From contig CAWAWM010000005.1 of assembly GCA_963785765.1 (NCBI GenBank), forward strand, positions 403,002 through 467,001: a DNA stretch of 64,000 nt, given 5' to 3'. Made by a program: the position numbers and the translations under genes. The notes under the pieces are model-generated. The model had not been told where the DNA came from, ran no database searches, and was given only the letters and a program-made list of their open reading frames with translations. This document shows, in pieces, positions 1 through 8,319 of the stretch. The first letter of the stretch is position 1, and each line of letters opens with the position of its first letter. The stretch comes from DATBGO01 sp963785765 (GTDB lineage Bacteria > Actinomycetota > Actinomycetes > Streptosporangiales > Streptosporangiaceae).

Positions 1-465
1 CACGAACGCCACGATCGCGATGCTCAGCCCGTGGTGCTTGAGGCAGTACAGCCCCACGATCACGGCCAGCGCGCCGAGCACCACGTCGGCGACGCGGCGG
101 CCGCCGCTCTCGTCCTTGGCGGTAAAGCCCTCGAAGAGCCGCAGCAGCCCGGTCACCAGCAGGGCGATGCCGATCAGGATGGCCACGATGGTCAGCGTGG
201 CCGTGGGCCATACCAGCATGATCACGCCGACCGCCAGGAACGCTACGGCGGCGGTCAGGATGACCAGCCAGCCATGTTCGCCGGGCAACACGGGCACGCT
301 GTAGTTCTGGCTCCCGGTCGCAGCCGGGCCGCCGCTCTGGCTGGGCTCATAGCCTGCTGGCGGCTGGCCAGCCAGCCCGGCACCCGACCCCGGCTGGCCT
401 GGTCCCGGCTGGCTCGCGTTACCTGCTCCTGGCTGGCCGACCGGCGCACCGCGCGATGTGGTCAT
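1..465 (-). CDS. HdeD/DUF308-like membrane protein, 3' part cut off by window edge
   Basis: The - strand is open from an ATG at 465 to the window edge (155 codons, no stop), so the C-terminus is missing. The first ~65 residues are rich in Pro, Gly and Gln and look disordered and cytoplasmic. They are followed by hydrophobic segments (WLVILTAAVAFLAVGVIML, then TLTIVAILIGIALLVTGLL) separated by short loops with a conserved-looking LFEGF stretch. This is the layout of HdeD/DUF308 acid-resistance-type membrane proteins, which are small multi-helix proteins of uncertain role in actinobacteria. An AGGGAGG ribosome-binding site lies 6 nt before the ATG and supports this start. The gene is divergent from tig. 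Family is inferred from helix pattern and composition; function is not shown. Confidence 0.7.
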   Translation of the reverse strand, partial: MTTSRGAPVGQPGAGNASQPGPGQPGSGAGLAGQPPAGYEPSQSGGPAATGSQNYSVPVLPGEHGWLVILTAAVAFLAVGVIMLVWPTATLTIVAILIGIALLVTGLLRLFEGFTAKDESGGRRVADVVLGALAVIVGLYCLKHHGLSIAIVAFV

Positions 466-689
466 GTGGGCCTCCCTTGGCTGGACCCGGTATCTGGTGC
501 GAGCCGGCTTTCCGCGGCCGGCCTGCGTCGGGCCCATAGTGCGAGCTTTCGGTGGTGTTGATCGCCACCCGCACCGGGTGATCCCGGCCCGCGTTGCCCT
601 AGACTTGGCGGCCGTAGCCGCGAGTGACCACCCATGCCCGGGCCGCGTGCGTGCCTGCCTGGCTGGGGAACCTAGAGAGAGACCCCGAC

Positions 690-2141
690 GTGAAGACCGA
701 TGTCGAAGAGCTGAGCCCGACCCGAGTCAAGCTGACGATCGAGGTCCCGTTCGCCGAGCTCAAGCCCAACCTCGACCAGGCGTACCGCGAGGTCGCCCGG
801 CAGGTCAAGATCCCCGGGTTCCGGCCTGGGCGGGTCCCGCCGCGAGTGATCGATCAGCGGATCGGCCGCGGCGCCGTGCTGGAGCAGGCGGTCAACGAGG
901 CCGTCCCGCAGCTGTACGGCAAGGCGCTCGCCGAGAACGACGTGTTCGCGCTAGGCCAGCCCAGCGTGGAGATAACGCGGCTGGATGACGGCAAGGAATT
1001 GGCCTTCACCGCCGAGGTCGATGTGCGGCCGAAGTTTGAAATTCCCGACATTAACGGTCTGCCGGTGACGGTCGATGATGCCGAGGTCGGTCCCGACCAG
1101 GTGGAGGAGTACCTCGGCGCGCTCCGGGAGCGGTTCGCTTCGCTCAAGGGCGTCGAGCGTCCCGTGGAGAACGGCGACTTCGTCTCGATCGACCTGTCGG
1201 CGGCCGTCGACGGTGAGCAGGTGGAGGACGCGCAGGCCACCGGCGTGTCCTACGAGGTCGGCACCGAGTCGATGCTGGACGGCCTCGACGAGGCGCTGGC
1301 CGGGATGACTTCGGGCCAGACCAAGACCTTCGCCGCCGAACTGGCCGGCGGCGTGCTGGTCGGCGCCACCGCGGACGTGACGGTGACGGTGCAGAGCGTC
1401 AAGGTCAAGGAACTGCCCGAGCTGGACGATGAGTTCGCGCAGGCCGCCAGCGAGTTTGACACCCTGGGCGAGTTCCGCGCTTCGACGCGGCAGCAGCTCG
1501 AGCGGATGCGCCGGGCCGGCCAGGTCGGCCAGGCCAGGGAACGCGCCCTGGACGCGGTGCTGTCGCGGGTGGAAATCCCGCTCCCGGACGAGCTTGTCGA
1601 GTACGAGACCGAGAACCGGCGGAACGCCCTGAACGAGCGGATTGAGCGGTCCGGCGGCACGCTGGAGGCCTACCTGGAGGCGACCGGGACCACCCAGGCC
1701 GAACTCGATCAGCAGTTCGCCGACGACGCCCGCCGCAGCGTCAAGGCCGGCTTCATCCTGGACAAGCTGGCCACCGACGAGGACCTCGGGGTGGACCCGG
1801 CCGAGCTCAGCTCCTACGTCACGCAGCAGGCCTATCAGCTCGGGGTGCAACCGGACCGGCTGGCCAGGGAACTTGCTGACCGGGGCCAGCTTGGTTCGGT
1901 CGCCGCGGACGTCCTGCGGACCAAGGCGGTCGCCCTGCTCGCCGAACGCGCCAATGTCACCGACGAGTCCGGCCGCGTGATCGACATCAAGGCGCTGGAG
2001 GCGGAAGCGGTCGCGGAGGCTCAGGGCGAGACGGTCACAGCGGAAGAGGCTGTGGTGATCGATGAGACTGACGAGGCCGTGGAAGGCGAAGTGATCGAGG
2101 CCGAAGTCGCTGACGAGGCCGACGGGCCTGACGAAGGCTGA
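690..2141 (+). CDS. tig: Trigger factor (ribosome-associated chaperone, peptidyl-prolyl isomerase)
   Basis: Trigger factor binds the ribosome exit tunnel near L23 and shields nascent chains; its FKBP-like domain isomerises prolyl bonds. The N-terminal ribosome-binding domain starts KTDVEELSPTRVKLTIEVPF and continues through the GFRPGRVPP signature. The FKBP-like insert (about residues 150-240) and the helical C-terminal chaperone arms follow, ending in an acidic Glu/Asp/Ala-rich tail. I chose the GTG at 690, which gives 483 residues; an in-frame ATG at 624 would add 22 residues that do not resemble the family. A possible -10 (TAGACT, 600-605) would give an ~80-nt leader. It lies upstream of clpP1-clpP2-clpX, the usual actinobacterial quality-control order. 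The last codons lie inside a tandem repeat that continues past the stop. Confidence 0.96.
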   Translation: MKTDVEELSPTRVKLTIEVPFAELKPNLDQAYREVARQVKIPGFRPGRVPPRVIDQRIGRGAVLEQAVNEAVPQLYGKALAENDVFALGQPSVEITRLDDGKELAFTAEVDVRPKFEIPDINGLPVTVDDAEVGPDQVEEYLGALRERFASLKGVERPVENGDFVSIDLSAAVDGEQVEDAQATGVSYEVGTESMLDGLDEALAGMTSGQTKTFAAELAGGVLVGATADVTVTVQSVKVKELPELDDEFAQAASEFDTLGEFRASTRQQLERMRRAGQVGQARERALDAVLSRVEIPLPDELVEYETENRRNALNERIERSGGTLEAYLEATGTTQAELDQQFADDARRSVKAGFILDKLATDEDLGVDPAELSSYVTQQAYQLGVQPDRLARELADRGQLGSVAADVLRTKAVALLAERANVTDESGRVIDIKALEAEAVAEAQGETVTAEEAVVIDETDEAVEGEVIEAEVADEADGPDEG

Positions 2142-2286
2142 GACCTGCCGACGGGCCTGACGAAGGCTGAGACCTGCCGACGGGCCTGACGAAGGCTGAG
2201 ACCTGCCGACGGGCCTGACGAAGGCTGAGACCTGCCGACGGGCCTGACGAAGGCTGAGACCTGCCGACGGGCCTGACGAAGGCTGA
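2121..2286 (+). repeat. 29-bp tandem repeat spanning the tig stop codon
   Basis: One partial unit (2121-2141) and five full 29-bp units end at 2141, 2170, 2199, 2228, 2257 and 2286. Each ends in ACGAAGGCTGA. The partial first unit encodes the last tig residues and its stop; the rest is noncoding. The five full copies are identical by eye, so the expansion is recent. A decayed copy (GGCGAAGGCTGA) follows at about 2296-2307. The unit is not a multiple of three. Confidence 0.95.
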
Positions 2287-2409
2287 CCCGGGGCTGGCGA
2301 AGGCTGAAACCTGCGCCGACAGCGAACACGCCGCAGCGACGGACTTGGCGGCGCCGGCCGCGCGTTATGGTCACTGTCAACGACAAAGATGAGGATGGGG
2401 AGGGCACCT

Positions 2410-3048
2410 GTGACCACGCCCGCCGATGATCAGGGGCTGCCGAGCGTTCTCGCGCGGACGGCGGAAGCACCGCCGCTGCCGATGGGCGACCAGCTGTTCC
2501 AGCGCCTGCTGCGGCACCGGATTATCCTGCTCGGCCAGCAGGTCGATGATGACCTGGCCAACCGGATCTGCGCTGAGCTGGTGCTGCTGGCCTCCGAAGA
2601 TGACCGGCGCGACATCAGCATGTACATCAACTCGCCCGGCGGCTCGGTGACGGCCGGAATGGCGATTTACGACGTCATGCAGTACGTGCCGAACGACGTG
2701 GCCACCTACGCGATGGGCATGGCGGCGTCCATGGGCCAGTTCCTGCTCTGCGCGGGCGCTCCAGGTAAGCGGTACGCGCTGCCGCACGCGGCCATCTTGA
2801 TGCACCAGCCGCACGGCGGGATCGGCGGCACCGCGACCGACATCAGGATCCAGGCCGAGCAGATCCTGTACCTGAAGCGCACGCTCGCCGAGCGGATCGC
2901 CATGCACACCGGCCAGACCGTCGAGCAGATCGAGGCCGACTCCGACCGGGACCGCTGGTTCACCGCCGACCAGGCGAAAGACTACGGCTTCGTGGACCGG
3001 GTGATCCGCAGTGCCCGCGAGGTCCCCACCGAAGGGCCGGTCTCGTGA
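2410..3048 (+). CDS. clpP1: ATP-dependent Clp protease proteolytic subunit, ClpP1
   Basis: This is a serine peptidase subunit of the Clp barrel that degrades proteins unfolded by ClpX or ClpC in the cytoplasm. The catalytic triad is visible in the 212-residue product: Ser107 in GMAASMGQ, His132 in LMHQP and Asp181 in DRDRWF. The oligomerisation motif NSPGGSV is intact. I chose the GTG at 2410 because GGGGAGGG lies 5 nt upstream; an in-frame ATG at 2389 has no such site. It is followed by a paralogous clpP2. In actinobacteria the two rings form a mixed ClpP1P2 complex that is often essential. Regulation by ClgR is known in relatives, but I found only a GCGAAC half-site at 2322-2327. Confidence 0.96.
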   Translation: MTTPADDQGLPSVLARTAEAPPLPMGDQLFQRLLRHRIILLGQQVDDDLANRICAELVLLASEDDRRDISMYINSPGGSVTAGMAIYDVMQYVPNDVATYAMGMAASMGQFLLCAGAPGKRYALPHAAILMHQPHGGIGGTATDIRIQAEQILYLKRTLAERIAMHTGQTVEQIEADSDRDRWFTADQAKDYGFVDRVIRSAREVPTEGPVS

Positions 3049-3077
3049 GGTCGCTACCGGGAACTGAGGAGCTGAAA

Positions 3078-3716
3078 GTGAGCAGTGTAAGCGGGCCGGC
3101 CAGCAGATACGTGCTGCCGTCCTTCGTCGAGCGCACCTCGTACGGGGTCAAGGAGATGAACCCGTACAACAAGCTGTTCGAGGAGCGGATCATCTTCCTC
3201 GGCGTGCAGATCGATGACGCATCGGCCAACGACGTGATGGCGCAGCTGATCACGCTGGAGTCGATCGACCCCGATCGCGACATCCTGATCTACATCAACT
3301 CGCCAGGCGGGTCGATGACGTCGATGATGGCAATTTACGACACCATGCAGTACATCCAGCCGGAGATCCAGACGTTCTGCCTGGGCCAGGCGGCCTCGGC
3401 GGCGGCGGTGCTGCTGGCCGCGGGCACCAAGGGCAAGCGGATGGCGCTGCCCAACTCGCGGATCCTGATTCACCAGCCGGCCGTGGAAAGCGGCTACGGG
3501 CAGTCCAGCGACCTGGAGATCCAGGCCCGCGAGATCCTGCGGATGCGCACGGCGATGGAGCGGGTCATCGCGCACCACACCGGCAAGGACGAAGATCAGG
3601 TCCGCCGGGACGTGGAGCGGGACAAGTTCTTCACCGCCGAGGAAGCCAAGGATTACGGTCTGGTGGATGAGGTTCTGACGACGCTCAAGCGCCGGACCGA
3701 GGTAGGGTCGTCTTAG
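3078..3716 (+). CDS. clpP2: ATP-dependent Clp protease proteolytic subunit, ClpP2
   Basis: Second ClpP paralogue, also 212 residues, with Ser107 (GQAASAAA), His132 (LIHQP) and Asp182 (ERDKFF). It carries the longer N-terminal segment ending KEMNPYNKLFEERIIFLG that is typical of actinobacterial ClpP2. I chose the GTG at 3078, which has AGGAG 6 nt upstream. A GTG at 3045 overlapping the clpP1 stop would add 11 residues and cannot be excluded, since it would give direct coupling. It is co-transcribed with clpP1 by spacing and pairs with it to form the hetero-tetradecamer that ClpX feeds. No motif is missing. Confidence 0.96.
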   Translation: MSSVSGPASRYVLPSFVERTSYGVKEMNPYNKLFEERIIFLGVQIDDASANDVMAQLITLESIDPDRDILIYINSPGGSMTSMMAIYDTMQYIQPEIQTFCLGQAASAAAVLLAAGTKGKRMALPNSRILIHQPAVESGYGQSSDLEIQAREILRMRTAMERVIAHHTGKDEDQVRRDVERDKFFTAEEAKDYGLVDEVLTTLKRRTEVGSS

Positions 3717-3773
3717 TAGGAGGGCCCAGTTGCCCGCGGCGCGCCGGCGGCAACGGGGTCCTGAGGCCACAAC

Positions 3774-3803
3774 TTGAGCTGCCGACGCGGTACCGTCTAG
3801 GTT
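3774..3803 (+). promoter_or_regulatory. Candidate clpX promoter
   Basis: TTGAGC (3774-3779) and TAGGTT (3798-3803) are separated by 18 bp. This is a fair match to the housekeeping actinobacterial promoter. A start near 3810 would leave an ~80-nt leader before the clpX ribosome-binding site AAAGGAG. The leader includes a GCGGCCGCTGTCGGCGGCC stretch able to fold. Position and spacing are seen; activity is inferred. Confidence 0.45.
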
Positions 3804-3889
3804 CAAGCCAATGATGGGTTCGGTAGGAGACGCTCGCCGGAGGCAGTGAGGCGGCCGCTGTCGGCGGCCCCACGCAAAGGAGTAGCTGG

Positions 3890-5164
3890 GTGGCACGCAT
3901 GGGCGATGGTGGTGACCTGCTGAAGTGCTCGTTCTGTGGCAAGAGCCAAAAGCAAGTCAAGAAACTGATTGCCGGCCCCGGTGTGTACATCTGCGACGAG
4001 TGCATTGATCTGTGCAACGAGATCATCGAGGAAGAGCTCGCCGAGCCCCCGGAGCTGAAGTGGGACAGCCTGCCCAAGCCCCGCGAAATCTACGAGTTCC
4101 TCGATTCCTACGTGATCGGCCAGGAGAAGGCCAAGAAGGGCCTGTCGGTAGCGGTCTATAACCACTACAAGCGGGTCCAGTCCGGCGGCGAGCGATCCGG
4201 TGAGGACGGGGTCGAGCTGGCCAAGTCCAACATCCTGCTGCTCGGGCCGACCGGGTCGGGCAAGACGCTGCTCGCGCAGACCCTGGCCCGGCTGCTGAAC
4301 GTGCCGTTCGCCATCGCCGACGCCACCGCGCTGACCGAGGCCGGATACGTCGGCGAGGATGTCGAGAACATCCTGCTCAAGCTCATCCAGGCGGCCGACT
4401 ACGACGTCAAGAAGGCCGAGACCGGCATCATCTACATCGATGAGATCGACAAGATCGCCCGCAAGAGCGAGAACCCGTCGATCACCAGGGACGTTTCGGG
4501 CGAAGGCGTCCAGCAGGCCCTGCTGAAGATCCTGGAGGGCACCACCGCTTCGGTACCGCCGCAGGGCGGCCGCAAGCACCCGCACCAGGAATTCATCCAG
4601 ATCGACACCACCAACGTGCTGTTTATCTGCGGTGGCGCCTTCGCGGGCCTGGAGAAGATCATCGAGCACCGGGTGGGCCGCAGCGGAATGGGCTTCGGCG
4701 CGGTGCTGCGGGTCAAGACCGACCGGGTCACCTCCGACGCGTTCGCCGACGTCATGCCGGAGGACCTGCTGAAGTTCGGGATGATCCCCGAGTTCGTCGG
4801 CAGGCTCCCGGTCATCACCAGCGTGCACAACCTGGACCGCGAGGCGCTGATCAGGATCCTGACCGAGCCACGCAACGCGCTGGTCCGTCAGTACCGGCGG
4901 CTGTTCGAGTTGGACGGGGTGGACCTGGAGTTCACCGACGACGCCCTCGAGGCGGTCGCCGACCAGGCGATCTTGCGGGGCACCGGGGCGCGCGGGCTGC
5001 GCGCGATCCTGGAAGAGGTGCTGCTGTCGGTGATGTACGAGGTGCCGAGCCGCAAGGATGTCGAGCGGGTCGTGATCACCGCCGAGTCGGTACTCGAGCA
5101 CGTCAACCCGACGCTGGTGCCGCGGGACGTGGCCAGAAGGACCCCGCGCGAGAAGTCCGCCTGA
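3890..5164 (+). CDS. clpX: ATP-dependent Clp protease ATP-binding subunit ClpX
   Basis: AAA+ unfoldase that recognises tagged substrates and threads them into ClpP. The 424-residue protein begins with the zinc-binding domain (Cys13, Cys16, Cys35, Cys38). It continues with Walker A GPTGSGKT at residues 119-126 and Walker B IIYIDEID near 180-187. The sensor and C-terminal small domain include the GARGLR sensor-2 motif. The IGF-type loop that contacts ClpP is seen only as a degenerate counterpart, SGMGFGAVL. The GTG at 3890 is preceded by AAAGGAG. It follows clpP1-clpP2 after 173 bp and has its own candidate promoter, so clpX can be expressed separately. Confidence 0.97.
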   Translation: MARMGDGGDLLKCSFCGKSQKQVKKLIAGPGVYICDECIDLCNEIIEEELAEPPELKWDSLPKPREIYEFLDSYVIGQEKAKKGLSVAVYNHYKRVQSGGERSGEDGVELAKSNILLLGPTGSGKTLLAQTLARLLNVPFAIADATALTEAGYVGEDVENILLKLIQAADYDVKKAETGIIYIDEIDKIARKSENPSITRDVSGEGVQQALLKILEGTTASVPPQGGRKHPHQEFIQIDTTNVLFICGGAFAGLEKIIEHRVGRSGMGFGAVLRVKTDRVTSDAFADVMPEDLLKFGMIPEFVGRLPVITSVHNLDREALIRILTEPRNALVRQYRRLFELDGVDLEFTDDALEAVADQAILRGTGARGLRAILEEVLLSVMYEVPSRKDVERVVITAESVLEHVNPTLVPRDVARRTPREKSA

Positions 5165-5219
5165 CCGGGCCGGTCCGACCGGCTGCCGCGTCGCCGGACC
5201 GGGTAGCGCCAGTTTCTCC

Positions 5220-5225
5220 TAGACT
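5220..5225 (+). promoter_or_regulatory. -10 element for a probably leaderless valS mRNA
   Basis: TAGACT (TANNNT type) lies 8 nt before the valS GTG at 5234. With a usual -10 to start distance, transcription would begin at or within 2 nt of the start codon. No Shine-Dalgarno sequence precedes the GTG, which agrees with a leaderless message. Confidence 0.45.
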
Positions 5226-5233
5226 CACCTGAC

Positions 5234-8004
5234 GTGACCGACGCAGACCAAACTCAGCTCCCGCCCCAGTACGCTCCGGGCGAGGTAGAAGCCCGCCGTT
5301 ACCAGTACTGGGAGACCGCGGGCCTGTTCACCGCCGACGCGGCTTCCAGCGCGCCGGCATTCACCATCGTGATACCGCCGCCCAACGTCACCGGCTCGCT
5401 GCACATCGGTCACGCCCTCGATCACACCCTGATCGACGCGCTGGTCAGGCGGCGCCGGATGCAGGGCTACAACGCGTTGTGGCTGCCCGGCATGGACCAC
5501 GCGGGCATAGCCACCCAGAACGTCGTCGAGCGCGAGCTGGCGACCACCGGCCTGAGCCGCCACGACCTGGGCCGGGAGGCGTTCGTCGAGCGGGTCTGGG
5601 CCTGGAAGGCGACCTCGGGGGGCCGGATTCTCGGCCAGATGCGGCGGCTGGGGGACAGCGTCGACTGGTCTCGCGAGCGGTTCACCATGGACGAGGGCCT
5701 GTCCCGGGCGGTTCAGACCATTTTCAAGCGGCTCTTCGACGACGGGCTGATCTACCGGGCCGAGCGGATCATCAACTGGTGCCCGCGCTGCCTGACCGCC
5801 CTGTCCGACATCGAGGTCGATCATGTCGAGGACGAGGGCGAGCTGGTCTCGGTCAGGTACGGGGACGGAGCGGACTCCGTGGTGGTGGCGACCACCCGGG
5901 TGGAGACCATGCTCGGCGACACCGCGGTCGCCGTGCACCCGGACGATCCGCGGTACGCGGGGCTGGTGGGCCGGGAGGTCGAGCTGCCGCTGAGCGGCCG
6001 GCGGATCCCGGTGGTCGCCGACCCGCACGTCGACCCGGCGTTCGGCACCGGGGCGGTCAAGGTGACGCCCGCGCACGATCCGGACGACTTCGAGATCGGC
6101 CGCCGCCACAGCCTCCCCAGCCTGACGATCATGGATGACCGGGGCGTGATCACCGCGCACGGGCCGTTCCTCGGCCTGGACCGGTTCGAGGCCAGGCCGG
6201 CGGTGCTGGCCGCGCTGCGCGAGGATGGCCGGGTGGTCGCCGAGCGGCGACCGTACCTGCACGCGGTCGGGCACTGCATGCGGTGCGGCACCACGGTCGA
6301 ACCACGGCTGTCGCTGCAGTGGTTCGTGAAGGTCGACCCGCTGGCCAAGGCGGCCGGGGACGCGGTCCGCGACGGCCGGGTCAGGATCCACCCGCCGCAG
6401 CTGGCCGCGCGGTACTTCGACTGGGTCGACGACATGCACGACTGGTGCATCAGCCGTCAGCTCTGGTGGGGGCACCGGATCCCGGTCTGGTACGGGCCGG
6501 GCGGGCAGGTGGCCTGCGTCGGCCCGGACGACGTGCCGCCTGACGGCGAGGGGTGGCGCCAGGATCCGGACGTCCTGGACACCTGGTTCTCCTCCGCGCT
6601 CTGGCCGTTCTCGACGCTCGGCTGGCCGGACGACACTCCCGACCTGCGCACGTTCTACCCCACCAGCGTCCTGGTCACCGGCTACGACATCCTGTTCTTC
6701 TGGGTCGCCCGGATGATGATGTTCGGCCTGTACGCGATGGCCGACCGGGGGCCGGCTCGGTGCCGTTCCGCATGGTGGCGCTGCACGGGCTGGTCCGGGA
6801 CAGCCACGGCAAGAAGATGTCCAAGTCCCGCGGCAACACCGTGGACCCGCTTGACTGGATCGACAGGTTCGGCGCGGACGCGACCAGGTTCACCCTGGCC
6901 CGCGGGGCGACTCCGGGCGGCGACGTGGCGGTCAGCGAGGAGTGGGCCGCCGGGGCGCGCAACTTCTGCAACAAGCTCTGGAACGCGACCAGGTTCGCGC
7001 TGCTGAACGGGGCGGTCACGGATGACCTGTCCGCTTCGGGGCCGTCACGTTCAGCGGAGCCTGAGCCGGCTACGGGGCTTGAGCGGGCCACGGAGCCTGA
7101 CCCGGCTGCGGATGGGTCGCGGCTGGCGGAGCTGGCACGGCGGTCGGAGCTTTCGGTGCCGGACCGGTGGATCCTGTCCCGGCTCGCCGTGGTCACCGCT
7201 GAGGTGGACGCGCTGTTCGAGCGGTTCGAGTTCGGCAAGGCGTGCGATGTGCTGTATCACTTCGCCTGGGACGAGTTCTGCGACTGGTACCTGGAACTGG
7301 CCAAGGCCGCGCTGACCGGCGCTGACCCGGGCGCGGCCGACGCGACCCGGCTGGTGCTCGGCACGGTCCTGGACCGGCTGCTGCGGCTGCTGCATCCGGT
7401 GATCCCGTTCGTCACCGACGAGCTGTGGACAGCGCTGACGGGTGGCGACACGGTGATGACCGCGCCGTGGCCCGGAGCGGGCCCGGCCAGCCAGGCTGCC
7501 GGCGGGCCTCCGGCTGGCCAGGCGGCGGGTGGCTTTGCCGATCCGGCGGCCGAGGCCGAGATCGCCGCCCTGATGCGGCTGGTCACCCAGGTCCGTAGGT
7601 TCCGCTCGGACCAGGGGCTGCGCCCGTCTCAGCCGGTGCCCGCCGACCTGGCTGACATCGAGGCCACGCCGCTGGCCGGCCACGAGGCCAGGATCAGGTC
7701 GCTGCTGCGGCTCACTGCGCCGGCGGCCGGTTTCGCTCCCACCGCGACCGTGCAGGCCGAGGGGGTGACCGTGCGGCTGGACACCGCCGCGGCCATCGAC
7801 CTTGGCGCGGAACGGCGGAGACTGGAGAAGGATCTTGCCGTGGCGCGCGGTGACGTTGACGCGGCGCGGCGCAAGCTGTCCAGCCCGTCCTTCATCGAGC
7901 GGGCTCCGGAGGCGATCGTCGCGAAGAACCGGGACCGGCTGGCCGCCGCCGAGGCGGAAATCGCCCGCCTGGAGGACAGGCTCGCCGCCTTGCCGACCGC
8001 CTGA
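5234..8004 (+). CDS. valS: Valyl-tRNA synthetase, reading frame broken by one missing base near 6747-6751
   Basis: Class I aminoacyl-tRNA synthetase that charges tRNA-Val and edits threonine. The first segment (from GTG 5234) has the HIGH signature in GSLHIGHAL, the editing domain (CP1) and the WFSSALWPF region. The second segment, in the -1 frame, has the KMSKS loop (6814-6828), the anticodon-binding helical domain and the C-terminal coiled coil ending in RLEDRLAAL. Neither segment is complete alone. Adding one G to the G5 run at 6747-6751 restores MADRGAGSVPFRMVALHGLV, which fits the family exactly. The repaired protein would be 923 residues. valS is essential, so a sequencing or assembly error is much likelier than a dead gene. 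Confidence 0.9.
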
Positions 8005-8017
8005 CTCAGGAATCAGG

Positions 8018-8118
8018 CCCCGGCCACCGTATGGCTGAGGAGTCAGGTCCCGGCCAGCGTATGGCTGCGAGCCCGGCCGCGGTATGGCTGCGAGCCCGGC
8101 CGCCGTATGGCAGCCGGC
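8018..8118 (+). repeat. Degenerate 23-30-bp repeats after valS
   Basis: Four imperfect copies share the core CCCGGCCNNNGTATGG. They begin about 14 bp after the valS stop and fill part of the gap to folC. The copies diverge in length (about 30, 24, 23 and 23 bp), so they are older than the repeats after tig. They have no coding sense that I can support. Confidence 0.7.
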
Positions 8119-8277
8119 CGGGCCACCCGGTTAGCGGGTTTGGCGACAATGGATGCAATGCGCCGTTAATGCTGCTGTTTCAGCAGCCGTGCGCCATCGC
8201 CGCGATTGGGCAACGACAGCGCTGCGCCATCGCCGCTGTTGAGCGGCGCTGGTCGCTGGTCACCGGCCGGCGGCCAG

Positions 8278-8319
8278 TAGGCTGCCTGGATGACCGCCAC
8301 CACCCGCGCGCTGCGATGA
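8278..8319 (+). promoter_or_regulatory. folC promoter with a leaderless nine-codon upstream ORF coupled to folC
   Basis: TAGGCT (8278-8283) is a good -10, and an ATG begins 6 nt later at 8290. That ATG opens a nine-codon frame (MTATTRALR) ending in TGA at 8317-8319. The stop overlaps the folC ATG at 8316 as ATGA. folC itself has no ribosome-binding site at a workable distance. The arrangement suggests a leaderless short peptide whose termination restarts translation at folC. It is inferred from position only. Confidence 0.4.

Noticed and set aside
2322..2327. GCGAAC before clpP1 as a ClgR site
   Set aside because: Only one half of the expected palindrome is present.
951..2417. Long antisense frame over tig and its repeats (488 codons)
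   Set aside because: It mirrors the real tig frame, as GC-rich coding DNA does, and has no motif or ribosome-binding site.
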